DNA of 39,122 bases, from NCBI GenBank assembly GCA_949743265.1, contig CATJSX010000063.1, forward strand, positions 1 through 39,122. Direction: 5' to 3'. Under the pieces are notes generated by a model, which made no database searches, was not told the origin of the DNA, and saw nothing but the letters and a program-made list of their open reading frames with translations. Positions 16,371 to 23,440 of the stretch are shown piece after piece. How positions within the stretch are numbered: the first letter of the stretch is position 1; each line of letters begins with the position of its first letter. The DNA is from an uncultured Peptococcaceae bacterium. Its GTDB lineage: Bacteria; Bacillota; Peptococcia; Peptococcales; Peptococcaceae. The translations under genes were made by a program, and so were the position numbers.

Positions 16371-17621
16371 TTATTCCCAAATGCCTGCTTCTTTGAGGCT
16401 GTGATAGTCATTTCCACCTATAATAATATGGTCCAAAATGGGTATTCCTATGTCATCAAAAATTTTTTTCAATCGTTTGGTCATAATAATATCGTCATTG
16501 CTGGCTTCTAAATAGCCGCTAGGATGATTGTGCGCCAAGATGATTGCGTGAGCACTTTTTTTGAACACAATACGCAAAATTTCTTTGGGATAAATGCTTA
16601 TGATATTAGCAGCACCCATAGCCACCATTTCAATGCCTAATAATTCGTGTTGATTATTCAACAAACAAATTTTAAGTACTTCTTGTTCTAAACGGCCCAT
16701 GTCTTGTATCAATAGGTGAGCGATATCACCTATGCTATTGATAACTGCGTTTTCGCCTTTTGAATTATTGTGGGCACGACGACCCAATTCTAAAGCAGCT
16801 AAAATTCGTACGCTTTTGCGTTGACCAATCCCTTCAAAAGCGGCTAGTTCCTCAAGAGTTAACTTGCTTAGACCACTGAGACCATGACTTTCTGTTAATA
16901 TCAACTGTGAAATTTGCTCAACGCTGTATTTTTTTGTGCCGTTGACCAGCAATAATGATAGTAATTCATGATCGGAAAAATCACGAATATTATCACCAGT
17001 TGCGAGCCGTTTCAATAACAGATTATAGATTTCCTCATTTTTGATCATACGATAAACATTTACCCCCATCAGTTTAAGCCCTTCGGCAACTTTATTTAAA
17101 GGCAAACCAACAATATTGAAATAGCATCCTGTGATACTTTCTACCAATAGCGCGCCTTTGCCTTGGATGCCATAAGCGCCGGCTTTATCTAATGATTCGC
17201 CGGTAGCTAGGTAGCTTTCTATATCTTCTTCAGTCAATGTTCTGAATTGCACCTGACTGACAACAATGTCCTGCCAAATACGTCCGTTGCTGCTGTTTAC
17301 TAATGCTACTGCTGTCATGACTAGATGCGTATGACCAGAAAGTCTGCGCAACATTTGACGCGCTTCTGATAAATCGTGGGGCTTGCCCAAAATTTCTCCT
17401 TTATCAACGACGACGGTATCAGCGCCTAATACGATTCCTTCGTCAAAATGTTGTGCGACATTCTGTGCTTTGGCTAACGCTAAAGATAATAACTGCTCTT
17501 TAATAGGTAGTTGAGGGTTTAGTGTTTCGTTAATAGAACTTGGAAAAACAACAAACGAAACGCCTATCTGCGTTAAAAGTTCTGCTCGTCGCGGAGACGC
17601 TGAAGCTAAAATAATAGTCAT
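16371..17621 (-). CDS. Fused Maf nucleotide pyrophosphatase - RadC (JAMM) protein
   Basis: One uninterrupted 416-residue frame carries two complete proteins. Residues 1-190 are Maf/YhdE, a house-cleaning NTP pyrophosphatase acting on dTTP/UTP and modified nucleotides: SASPRR 7-12, GADTVV 67-72, and AYGIQGKGALLVESITGCYFNIVGLP. Residues 192-416 are RadC: an N-terminal domain, a helix-hairpin-helix (AFEGIGQRKSVRILAALELG), then the JAMM/MPN+ motif H364NHPSG with S374 and D376, the metal-binding set of a hydrolase-like fold. The role of RadC is unsettled. Maf and radC are normally adjacent separate genes in this position; here there is no stop, overlap or restart between them. An AGGAG site precedes the ATG. 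The M192 codon lies 14 bases after a GGGGG and could be a weak internal start. Confidence 0.93.
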   Translation of the reverse strand: MTIILASASPRRAELLTQIGVSFVVFPSSINETLNPQLPIKEQLLSLALAKAQNVAQHFDEGIVLGADTVVVDKGEILGKPHDLSEARQMLRRLSGHTHLVMTAVALVNSSNGRIWQDIVVSQVQFRTLTEEDIESYLATGESLDKAGAYGIQGKGALLVESITGCYFNIVGLPLNKVAEGLKLMGVNVYRMIKNEEIYNLLLKRLATGDNIRDFSDHELLSLLLVNGTKKYSVEQISQLILTESHGLSGLSKLTLEELAAFEGIGQRKSVRILAALELGRRAHNNSKGENAVINSIGDIAHLLIQDMGRLEQEVLKICLLNNQHELLGIEMVAMGAANIISIYPKEILRIVFKKSAHAIILAHNHPSGYLEASNDDIIMTKRLKKIFDDIGIPILDHIIIGGNDYHSLKEAGIWE

Positions 17622-17674
17622 GATTTTCTCCTAGTGTTTCCATTTTTCTCGGCGTTTTTTAACTATCTCATGTT

Positions 17675-17703
17675 AGTTTATCATTACCTATCGCCCTAGA
17701 CAA
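17675..17703 (-). promoter_or_regulatory. Sigma-A-type promoter for the maf/radC-mre operon
   Basis: Minus strand: TTGTCT (17703-17698), 17-base spacer, TAAACT (17680-17675), about 55 bases ahead of the Maf-RadC start. Confidence 0.5.
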
Positions 17704-17792
17704 GCCATATTCTTAGAATTTCGCCATTTTGTAGCAAAATTTTAACCTAAAACGCACAATTTGCCGTAAGGATTTAAGTAAAACACTCAAAA

Positions 17793-17832
17793 TAAAACCG
17801 CGCCGAAATATTGCTTGCTATTTCAGCGCGGC
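17793..17832 (-). terminator. Terminator after dacF
   Basis: On the minus strand CCGCGCTGAAATA pairs with TATTTCGGCGCGG (one mismatch) and is followed by TTTTATTTT; it lies 24 bases past the dacF stop. Confidence 0.88.
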
Positions 17833-17856
17833 TCGTTAGACAAGAAAATTGCTTTT

Positions 17857-18870
17857 TTATTTTAAATATTGCTCATAAATCAAAAGCGCATCTTCAAGAT
17901 GATAAGACTGTGAACTATAATCGCCTTGTGCTTTGGCAGTAATCAAAATATACTGTCTGCCGTTTTTTTCCGCTAAAGAAGCTAAACAAAGACCGGCTTC
18001 TTTGGTATAGCCACTTTTACTGCCTAAGATACAGCCGCCGTCAAAATTGATTTCCGTTTTATTCAACACGCTACTATGCAGCGTAATTCCTTGGCTATGG
18101 CGATTGCTTGGCGTTGTCGTATAGTCTTTAGCGGTAAATATTTGACGAAACAAATCGTTTTTTAGCGCATATATCATCAACTTAGCTAAATCTTCTGCCG
18201 TTGTATAGTGATTATCATTATGAAGACCAACAACATTAGTAAAATGCGTGTTTGTCATTCCTAATCTTTCAGCTTTTTGGTTCATCAGCGCCACAAAAAT
18301 TTCTTGCGAACCAGCAGTAGCTTCGGCTAATGCCATCGCTGCGTCGCCGCCAGAGGGTAACATGACACCATAGAGCAAATCTTTGACGGAAACTTTTTCA
18401 CCAGCCGAAAAACCAGCCATTGAAGCGCTTGCTTTTTGCATTTCATCAATAATTTCGGCGGAAACTGTCACAGATGTATCCCAATCGTTAATGGATTCAA
18501 TAGCGACAATAGTGGTCATCATTTTTGTCATAGAGGCGGGGTAAATTCTATTTTTGCTGTTAATTGTCAATAGAGAGGCAGAGTTTTCCAGATCCATTAG
18601 CAGTACGTACTGACTATGTAATTGAGTTTGATCAAAATTTTCGTTAACGATTTGTTCGGCAACTTTTGGCAAAATTTCTTCTGATGGTTTATCACGCCAA
18701 TGATCGACAGCTATTTCTATCTGATTAAAAATGCTTTCTGCCTGAACAAAAAGTTTTTCCGCTAGAAAGAGTCCTGATTTAAAACCGCCTGTGCAAGCGA
18801 CGATTACAATTGCTAAAGTTGCTATGATTCGACCATAATGTATTCGTTTGACTTTTCTCGGCAAAATCAT
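17857..18870 (-). CDS. dacF: D-alanyl-D-alanine carboxypeptidase (DacF/PBP5 family)
   Basis: 337 residues. An N-terminal membrane or signal segment (IIATLAIVIVACTGG) precedes a class A/low-molecular-weight PBP domain: YPASMTKMMTT holds the catalytic SxxK, LPSGGDAAMALAEA stands where SxN is expected, and GSKSGYTKEAG is a KSG variant of KTG. It trims the terminal D-Ala from peptidoglycan stems outside the membrane. In Bacillus dacF precedes spoIIAA-spoIIAB-sigF; here it lies on the same strand just downstream of the sigma gene, but with its own promoter and terminator. AGGAGG is only two bases from the ATG at 18870, so the TTG two codons later may be the true start. The membrane serine-peptidase fold is clear; its exact physiological role is not. 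Confidence 0.88.
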   Translation of the reverse strand: MILPRKVKRIHYGRIIATLAIVIVACTGGFKSGLFLAEKLFVQAESIFNQIEIAVDHWRDKPSEEILPKVAEQIVNENFDQTQLHSQYVLLMDLENSASLLTINSKNRIYPASMTKMMTTIVAIESINDWDTSVTVSAEIIDEMQKASASMAGFSAGEKVSVKDLLYGVMLPSGGDAAMALAEATAGSQEIFVALMNQKAERLGMTNTHFTNVVGLHNDNHYTTAEDLAKLMIYALKNDLFRQIFTAKDYTTTPSNRHSQGITLHSSVLNKTEINFDGGCILGSKSGYTKEAGLCLASLAEKNGRQYILITAKAQGDYSSQSYHLEDALLIYEQYLK

Positions 18871-18898
18871 TTCCTCCTCGTTTCATATTGCTGTTTTC

Positions 18899-18927
18899 AT
18901 TTTATAAGTGCTCGCCATAAATGTCAA
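18899..18927 (-). promoter_or_regulatory. Sigma-A promoter of dacF
   Basis: Minus strand: TTGACA (18927-18922), 17-base spacer, TAAAAT (18904-18899), about 28 bases ahead of the start. Confidence 0.7.
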
Positions 18928-19030
18928 TTAACCTTTTCTTAATCTTTTATTAATGCGTCTTAAGATATTTTTTTGGCTTATGAATCTTTAGTGATATTTT
19001 TTATGTGTCTGCAACAAAATCAAAATGAAC

Positions 19031-19070
19031 AATAAAAAGTCTTTGGAAATTTTTCCAAAGACTTTTTATT
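19031..19070 (-). terminator. Terminator after the sigma-factor operon
   Basis: AATAAAAAGTCTTTGGAAA pairs with TTTCCAAAGACTTTTTATT; a T run flanks it on the minus strand. It lies 43 bases past the sigma-factor stop and separates that operon from dacF. Confidence 0.85.
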
Positions 19071-19113
19071 GTTATATTTAGTTGATTTTATTGCGATAAT
19101 AGACTTGTAACGT

Positions 19114-19845
19114 TTATTTGATAATCATCTTGCGACGGATTTTTTCTAAAGCATTTTTTTCTAAACGAGACACTTGCATTTGTGAAACGCCTAAAATATC
19201 AGCAATTTTGCTTTGCGTTAAATCTTCAAAATAGCGATAGTAAATGATTTTACGCTGATTATCGTCTAAAAGACGCATAGCCTCTTTTAGGTCGCGACGC
19301 ATTTCGATATTTTCTAGGTTGCTGTCTTCAGCACCCATTAGATTCAATAAAGAGGCAGTATTTTCACTTTCATTTTGTTCAGATAGGGAGGCGGTCTGTG
19401 TCGCTCTTTTAGCTTCTAGCGCTTCTTCTACTTGCTTTTGGTCAATGCCCAAAATATCAGCGATTTGTTCAGTAGTAGGATTCTCACCATGTTTTTGATA
19501 ATATTCGCTTTCTGCTTTATTGATATAAGTACTCAATTCTCGAAACTTGCGGGGAATAGTGACTCGCCAAGTACTGTCGCGATAATAATTCATGATTTTG
19601 CCCGAAACTGTGCGATAAGCAAAGGTTTTGAAACGAATGCCTTTCGTAGGATCGAATCGCTCCAATGCGCCAATAATGGCAATACGAGCGACTTGAAGCA
19701 AATCTTCTTTTTCCCATGCCAAATAACATTGGGATTGGCACCAATATTTGATCATCGGTTCCATGGCGATGATAATTTGATTAAATTTTTCTTCTGTTGG
19801 ATTTTCTTTATAAGCCTTGACCATTTCTTCCAAGTCTTGTTTCAT
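19114..19845 (-). CDS. RNA polymerase sigma factor of the SigB/SigF/SigG family
   Basis: 243 residues from ATG 19845 (GAGGG eight bases ahead); a TTG at 19884 would add 13 residues but has no good site. Region 2 contains EKEDLLQVARIAIIGALERFDPTKGIRFKTFAYRTV. A segment like SigB (RDSTWRVTIPRKFREL) follows, then region 3 (PTTEQIADILGIDQKQVEEAL) and region 4 with the helix-turn-helix LTQSKIADILGVSQMQVSRLEKNALEKIRR. There is no region 1.1, so it is an alternative group 3 sigma. The gene directly upstream encodes an RsbW/SpoIIAB-type kinase that would hold it inactive. By sequence alone I cannot say whether it is a stress (SigB) or forespore (SigF/G) factor. Confidence 0.9.
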   Translation of the reverse strand: MKQDLEEMVKAYKENPTEEKFNQIIIAMEPMIKYWCQSQCYLAWEKEDLLQVARIAIIGALERFDPTKGIRFKTFAYRTVSGKIMNYYRDSTWRVTIPRKFRELSTYINKAESEYYQKHGENPTTEQIADILGIDQKQVEEALEAKRATQTASLSEQNESENTASLLNLMGAEDSNLENIEMRRDLKEAMRLLDDNQRKIIYYRYFEDLTQSKIADILGVSQMQVSRLEKNALEKIRRKMIIK

Positions 19846-19907
19846 TCTCACGCCCTCACTTTCGGGCAAATTTGAATCGCTCAAATGGCGCCCTGCAAGA
19901 TCTTTCT

Positions 19908-20315
19908 TTACCAGCGAATTTTTACATGGATTTTGTTTCCTTTTTTATTATACCAGATTTCATCAGAAATTTGTCCAATTAAATATAATCCTTTGCCGTT
20001 TTCGTCTAAAAGTTTTTCTTCAGTAAGCTCATCTGTCGCTGTGCACAATTTTTTTATGCCGCCGCCTTCGTCTTCCACACAAAAACAAAAAGTTTTTTCT
20101 TCTAAGCGCCACTTGATGCAGACTGTTTTAGCTACGTCGTTGTAATTGCCGTGGATAAACCCATTATGCACAGCTTCCATTAAACACAGTCGAATATCCA
20201 TTGCTTTAGCTTGCGGCACATTTTTTGCCTTAAGCGCAGATTGCAGGCATACCACTACGGCATCAGCTTCATCTAATTGATGAAGTTTAAACATGGTTTC
20301 CATCATTTTCGGCAT
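19908..20315 (-). CDS. Anti-sigma factor serine kinase, RsbW/SpoIIAB type
   Basis: A 135-residue HATPase-fold protein. The N box is CLMEAVHNGFIHGN (E47, N51), the G1 box is VEDEGGGI, and the G2 box is ENGKGLYLIG. There is no H box, as expected for the stand-alone GHKL anti-sigma kinases that bind a sigma factor and phosphorylate an anti-anti-sigma (RsbV/SpoIIAA). It lies 62 bases upstream of the sigma gene on the same strand, so the sigma factor is its obvious partner. No RsbV/SpoIIAA homologue is in the window. The start is uncertain: GGG touches the ATG at 20315, and an ATG at 20306 has better spacing. Confidence 0.85.
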   Translation of the reverse strand: MPKMMETMFKLHQLDEADAVVVCLQSALKAKNVPQAKAMDIRLCLMEAVHNGFIHGNYNDVAKTVCIKWRLEEKTFCFCVEDEGGGIKKLCTATDELTEEKLLDENGKGLYLIGQISDEIWYNKKGNKIHVKIRW

Positions 20316-20347
20316 ACCCTTTCTTATTATTTCTTCTCCAAAAACAA

Positions 20348-20734
20348 TTATACGTCAGTTATTTCACTGATGCGTTTTTCTAAAAGCTGCACAATTAACA
20401 CATCAGCACCTAAATGTTTGGTCTCTTTAAAGTGAATTTGAGGATAAAGAGCGGAAAGTTGATCTACGCGATTTGGTATATCTCGATGCAAATGGTTGCC
20501 CACCGTTAAAAACAGCGGAACGATAATGATTTCTTTCACTTGCTGTTGAACCAAAATATTCGCAGCTTTTTCCAAGTTTGGTTCGGCAAATTCGGCAAAA
20601 GCCGCTTGTACCAGACAATTTTTTTGGCGTTGCGCAAGCATTTGGGCAATAGTTTCTACTTCTTTATTAGCTTCCAAGCGTCTACTGCCGTGACCTAAAA
20701 CGATAATGCCTATTGGGCGTTTGCGTTCAGACAT
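20348..20734 (-). CDS. cbiX: Short CbiX-family (sirohydrochlorin cobaltochelatase-like) protein
   Basis: A 128-residue protein of the small CbiX/SirB class. It begins RPIGIIVLGHGSRRLEANKEV with the metal-binding His of GHGS (H15), contains AFAEFAEPNLEKAANILVQQ, and has a second conserved His in VGNHLHRDIP. Small CbiX proteins form dimers that insert Co2+ (or Ni2+/Fe2+) into sirohydrochlorin. No other corrin or siroheme gene is nearby, so the metal and pathway are not fixed. ATG 20734 has AGGA eight bases before and overlaps the end of the PspC gene by eight bases; translational coupling is likely. Confidence 0.8.
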   Translation of the reverse strand: MSERKRPIGIIVLGHGSRRLEANKEVETIAQMLAQRQKNCLVQAAFAEFAEPNLEKAANILVQQQVKEIIIVPLFLTVGNHLHRDIPNRVDQLSALYPQIHFKETKHLGADVLIVQLLEKRISEITDV

Positions 20735-20936
20735 CAATATAATCCTTATCTTCGGGAATAATATAACCTAACAACATGTAAATAATGATTGCTGGCAGCG
20801 TGCTGATTGGTGGGAATAAACATAACAGTACCCAAAATATACGCACAAAAGTTGGATCAATGCCAAAAAAATCACCTAATCCAGCGCATACGCCCATCAG
20901 TTTTCGACCGTTTTTTGGTCTTCTTAATTTTTTCAT
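20727..20936 (-). CDS. Small PspC-domain membrane protein
   Basis: 69 residues made of a single PspC domain: RPKNGRKLMGVCAGLGDFFGIDPTFVRIFWVLL, then a hydrophobic helix (PAIIIYMLLGYIIP). Such proteins sit in the cytoplasmic membrane and in E. coli sense envelope stress with PspB. Many Firmicutes carry stand-alone copies, as here. An AAAGGGG site lies before the ATG. It is the first gene of a run continuing with cbiX, the anti-sigma kinase and the sigma factor. Confidence 0.88.
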   Translation of the reverse strand: MKKLRRPKNGRKLMGVCAGLGDFFGIDPTFVRIFWVLLCLFPPISTLPAIIIYMLLGYIIPEDKDYIDV

Positions 20937-20997
20937 TGATTTTGCCCCTTTCTATTTTTCATACAATACAAACCTCAAAATTCCGCAATCAATTGCT

Positions 20998-21044
20998 GCT
21001 ATGGCTCTTGTTGGTGGTAAACAGCATAATAAAACAGCCATAGC
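20998..21044. repeat. 9-bp inverted repeat in the 215-base gap upstream of pspC
   Basis: GCTATGGCT (20998-21006) and AGCCATAGC (21036-21044) are perfectly complementary with 29 bases between. They could form a stem in the pspC leader on the minus strand. No coding region is supported in 20937-21151; short open frames there have no ribosome-binding site. Confidence 0.4.
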
Positions 21045-21151
21045 GTCCTAATGGTATCAGCACTAACCGCAAGCATTGGCACAAACACCCATCAACCTTT
21101 TAATGGTTTGGGAACGTTTCCGATTTTGGGTCTATTACTTTTTTAAGACAA

Positions 21152-21754
21152 CTATAATTGCTGGTATTTGAGAAAGCCTTTATCCAGTAAATATAGATCC
21201 TGTTTCATATCCCGCCAAAATTGGCGAACACTTCGCCAATTTTGGCGCAAATAAATTTCTTGATCATTATTAAGTCGCTTGCCTTTATCCAGTGTTTCTT
21301 TCATTGATAACAATTCTTCGCTTTCGCTGATAACAGTATCCATAAATTGATATGTTTCTGCCACTTCATCAGATTGCAGCACTTCTTGCCATTCCATTTC
21401 AATTAGTTTAAAAAAAAGCCAATAGGTTGTAAAGCAACGGCATAGTCCCAATGCTTCTGCAGCTTTAAAAAAAGTCTGCTGATCGTTATAGCGATCAATA
21501 ATGGCAATATTATCCAGTGCTGTTTGTTTAGCTGTTGCTAATGCTGAGGCTGAAACAGCATTATGACGAATACATTGGTTAAACAACGCCAAAATTTGTT
21601 GGCTTTGCAGTTTATCTGTCTGCGCATCGGACAGTTCTTCTGCGGCAAAACTGACAGCGACTGCTGTTGTCAGCCAAAAATAGCCTTCTGAATGAAATAA
21701 ACTTTGTGCTTTGCTGCCTTCAGAAAAGGCTAATAAACCGCCGCGTTTCTGCAT
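21152..21754 (-). CDS. Hypothetical protein, 200 residues, probable sigma-factor target
   Basis: Not recognised. From ATG 21754 (AAGGTGGG seven bases ahead; a longer in-frame start at 21805 lacks a site) the protein is soluble and largely helical, with MQKRGGLLAFSEGSKAQSLFHSEG at the N-terminus and a basic/aromatic C-terminus (RQFWRDMKQDLYLL). Two cysteines (GLCRC) sit near residue 105. No membrane segment is convincing. It is transcribed alone from a SigB-like promoter at 21832-21857 and lies just upstream of the pspC-to-sigma run on the same strand. Function unknown; the promoter suggests a stress or developmental role. Confidence 0.65.
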   Translation of the reverse strand: MQKRGGLLAFSEGSKAQSLFHSEGYFWLTTAVAVSFAAEELSDAQTDKLQSQQILALFNQCIRHNAVSASALATAKQTALDNIAIIDRYNDQQTFFKAAEALGLCRCFTTYWLFFKLIEMEWQEVLQSDEVAETYQFMDTVISESEELLSMKETLDKGKRLNNDQEIYLRQNWRSVRQFWRDMKQDLYLLDKGFLKYQQL

Positions 21755-21831
21755 AGAAATCCCACCTTGCATGATTAACTGGCTGATGAAAAAATTCATC
21801 ATCACGGAAAATCTGTTATTATTTTTTATAT

Positions 21832-21857
21832 TTACCCCGAAAATAAAAATTTTAATC
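21832..21857 (-). promoter_or_regulatory. SigB-like promoter for the 200-residue hypothetical
   Basis: Minus strand: GATTAA (21857-21852), 14-base spacer, GGGTAA (21837-21832) extended as GGGTAAATATAAA. The SigB consensus is GTTTAA-N12-15-GGGTAT. No comparable sigma-A promoter is visible here. It shares 11 of 13 bases from the GGGTA onward with the promoter at 22760-22785. Confidence 0.55.
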
Positions 21858-21959
21858 AGTCGGCCAATAGCTGTGTCTTAAATTTATCCCGTTATTTTTT
21901 GCCAATGAAATTCGGTGCAAGGTGATAGTTTGGTGATGACGATTTGGAGATTAACTGCA

Positions 21960-22003
21960 AATAACCCAACGCGCTTAAAGTATTCAAAGCGTGTTGGGTT
22001 ATT
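21960..22003 (-). terminator. Terminator after the 222-residue hypothetical gene
   Basis: AATAACCCAACgCGCTT pairs with AAGCGtGTTGGGTTATT around a 10-base loop. It is rather symmetric, with A and T flanks. Confidence 0.8.
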
Positions 22004-22044
22004 TATGTTCTTTTGTTATTCAAGAAGACCAAATAAAAAATTTA

Positions 22045-22713
22045 TTATTTGCAACTGATCATGTTGCCTTTTTTTATAATTGTTAAATTTTTGCCGCCGA
22101 CAGTATTGACAGCGATCAGTTGAAGATCTGATCGTTTGGTCATGAGCGGCGTTAAATCCACTGGTGCTTGTAATAAGCGACCATCTAAAAGAACAGCGAA
22201 CCCGTGTGGTAGTGTGAGAATTTCCGACAGCCTTTGGGACAATTCATCTGTTTTGAGTTGATAATAATGAATATGGCGAAAAGAATCTGCGACAATAGTA
22301 GCATCAGGTAGTGACGTGCGGCAAAAATGAAGCATGCTAAAGGCAGTATCAATAGGTTGCGTCGTTTCTTCATCACCAATAGTCAATTCGCCAAAGCTGC
22401 GGCGCATTACCATTTGGTTATTACTATTGTACAATTCTTCTTCATCTGTAATGGTTGCACCGTGTTCATCGGCTGTGTTTTTGGCATACCATAAATAGTC
22501 GTGATGAGCTGCATGAAAACCGATGCGACAAATAACGTCTAAAAAATAAGGTTCTGTATGTCCTGCGGCAAAAGCACTGGCGCCGAGAAGACCGCGGAAT
22601 AGAAAATCAAGAGCGTCATTTTCGCCGGATAAAGAGCAAACTTTATCTAGAACCGTTTTGCGCAACGTTAAGCCGCTTTTTTTGTGTCGTAATTCTATCC
22701 AATCAATTTGCAT
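22045..22713 (-). CDS. Hypothetical protein, 222 residues, probable sigma-factor target
   Basis: Not recognised. The protein is soluble and mixed alpha/beta, starting MQIDWIELRHKKSGLTLRKT, with His-rich segments in the middle (FHAAHHDYLW, FRHIHYY) and a beta-rich end (GFAVLLDGRLLQAPVDL ... IAVNTVGGKNLTIIKKG). The histidines do not form a metal motif I can name. The ribosome-binding site GGAAGGA is eight bases before the ATG. It has its own SigB-like promoter (22760-22785) and terminator, so it is monocistronic. It shares no visible similarity with the neighbouring 200-residue protein. Confidence 0.65.
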   Translation of the reverse strand: MQIDWIELRHKKSGLTLRKTVLDKVCSLSGENDALDFLFRGLLGASAFAAGHTEPYFLDVICRIGFHAAHHDYLWYAKNTADEHGATITDEEELYNSNNQMVMRRSFGELTIGDEETTQPIDTAFSMLHFCRTSLPDATIVADSFRHIHYYQLKTDELSQRLSEILTLPHGFAVLLDGRLLQAPVDLTPLMTKRSDLQLIAVNTVGGKNLTIIKKGNMISCK

Positions 22714-22759
22714 AATAATCCTTCCTATTCTTTATTAAAGTAGAGTTATCATGTTATAT

Positions 22760-22785
22760 ATACCCTGCGTTAGAAATGGCTAATC
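22760..22785 (-). promoter_or_regulatory. SigB-like promoter for the 222-residue hypothetical
   Basis: Minus strand: GATTAG (22785-22780), 14-base spacer, GGGTAT (22765-22760) extended as GGGTATATATAAC, about 47 bases ahead of the ATG. Spacer length and both boxes match the promoter at 21832-21857. Confidence 0.6.
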
Positions 22786-22932
22786 ATCAAAGTTTTTATG
22801 CGCAATGCAACTGAGCATTTACTTGGAACATGAAAAATTTTTTTGCGAACCGTATTTTTCTATTGGAAAAAATCATGCCTAAAAATATTATTTCCTGATT
22901 TTGTACTTTTCTTATGTCTGTACGATGAATTC

Positions 22933-22960
22933 ACCAATAAACCTCAAGCAACATAAACTA
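22933..22960 (+). promoter_or_regulatory. Mother-cell sigma (SigE/SigK-like) promoter of cotJ
   Basis: ACC (22933-22935), 16-base spacer, CATAAACTA (22952-22960). This fits the Bacillus SigK pattern mACm-N16-CATAnnnTA and 7 of 8 positions of the SigE -10 element CATAcAnT. No good sigma-A promoter is seen. It lies 35 bases ahead of cotJA. Confidence 0.5.
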
Positions 22961-22994
22961 TACTATCTTAGGCAGAAAGGAGGTTTATTTAACG

Positions 22995-23144
22995 ATGAAT
23001 CAAACCATTGAGCAAAATCTTCCACTGGCTGCTATTTTTATTGAGCGTCAGCCCTATGGAACTTTATATAATTTACCGGAAGCTTTGAGAAACGGCACCG
23101 TTTTTGCTAATCTCAATAAACCATATATTAAGAAAATCAGATAA
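22995..23144 (+). CDS. cotJA: Spore coat-associated protein CotJA
   Basis: 49 residues; short even for CotJA, but the conserved core is complete: PLAAIFIERQPYGTLYNLPE, then ALRNGTVFANLNKPY, matching the family pattern PLAxxYVPxQxxxxxYxPxEALxxGTxFPxLxxPY. AAAGGAGG lies 10 bases before ATG 22995. CotJA is a spore-coat component placed by mother-cell gene expression in Bacillus. It is first of three genes in the standard order, 12 bases before cotJB. Confidence 0.88.
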   Translation: MNQTIEQNLPLAAIFIERQPYGTLYNLPEALRNGTVFANLNKPYIKKIR

Positions 23145-23156
23145 GGAGTATGCATT

Positions 23157-23426
23157 ATGAAAAAAACTAATCTCTGTACTACTAGAGAGGCTATGCTTTT
23201 AGAATTGCAACAACTTAGCTTTGTGTTGGTCGATCTTAATCTTTATTTAGACAATAATCCTAATGATCAGCAGGCCATCAATGATTTTAACTGCTTCTTC
23301 CAAAATTATTGGGAAAAGAAAAGCGCCTACGAAATGCAGTTTGGTCCACTAGCCAATTTTGGTTATACCCCTGCTGCCTATCCGTGGAATTGGATCAATG
23401 ACCCATGGCCTTGGGAAAAACAATGA
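23157..23426 (+). CDS. cotJB: Spore coat protein CotJB
   Basis: 89 residues. The conserved CotJB core is LQQLSFVLVDLNLYLDNNPNDQQAINDFNCFFQNY, ending in the usual aromatic/proline tail FGYTPAAYPWNWINDPWPWE. It is a small coat component of unknown fold, always encoded between cotJA and cotJC. AAGGAG sits nine bases ahead of the ATG. Confidence 0.93.
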   Translation: MKKTNLCTTREAMLLELQQLSFVLVDLNLYLDNNPNDQQAINDFNCFFQNYWEKKSAYEMQFGPLANFGYTPAAYPWNWINDPWPWEKQ

Positions 23427-23440
23427 GGAGGAATTAACTA

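Noticed and set aside
20316-20347. TATAAT ahead of the anti-sigma gene as its own promoter
   Set aside because: No acceptable -35 at 16-18 bases; the gene is better explained by read-through from pspC-cbiX.
21052-21147. 31-codon frame on the plus strand with a protein-like end (GLGTFPILGLLLF)
   Set aside because: Too short, no ribosome-binding site, and stops close upstream in the same frame.
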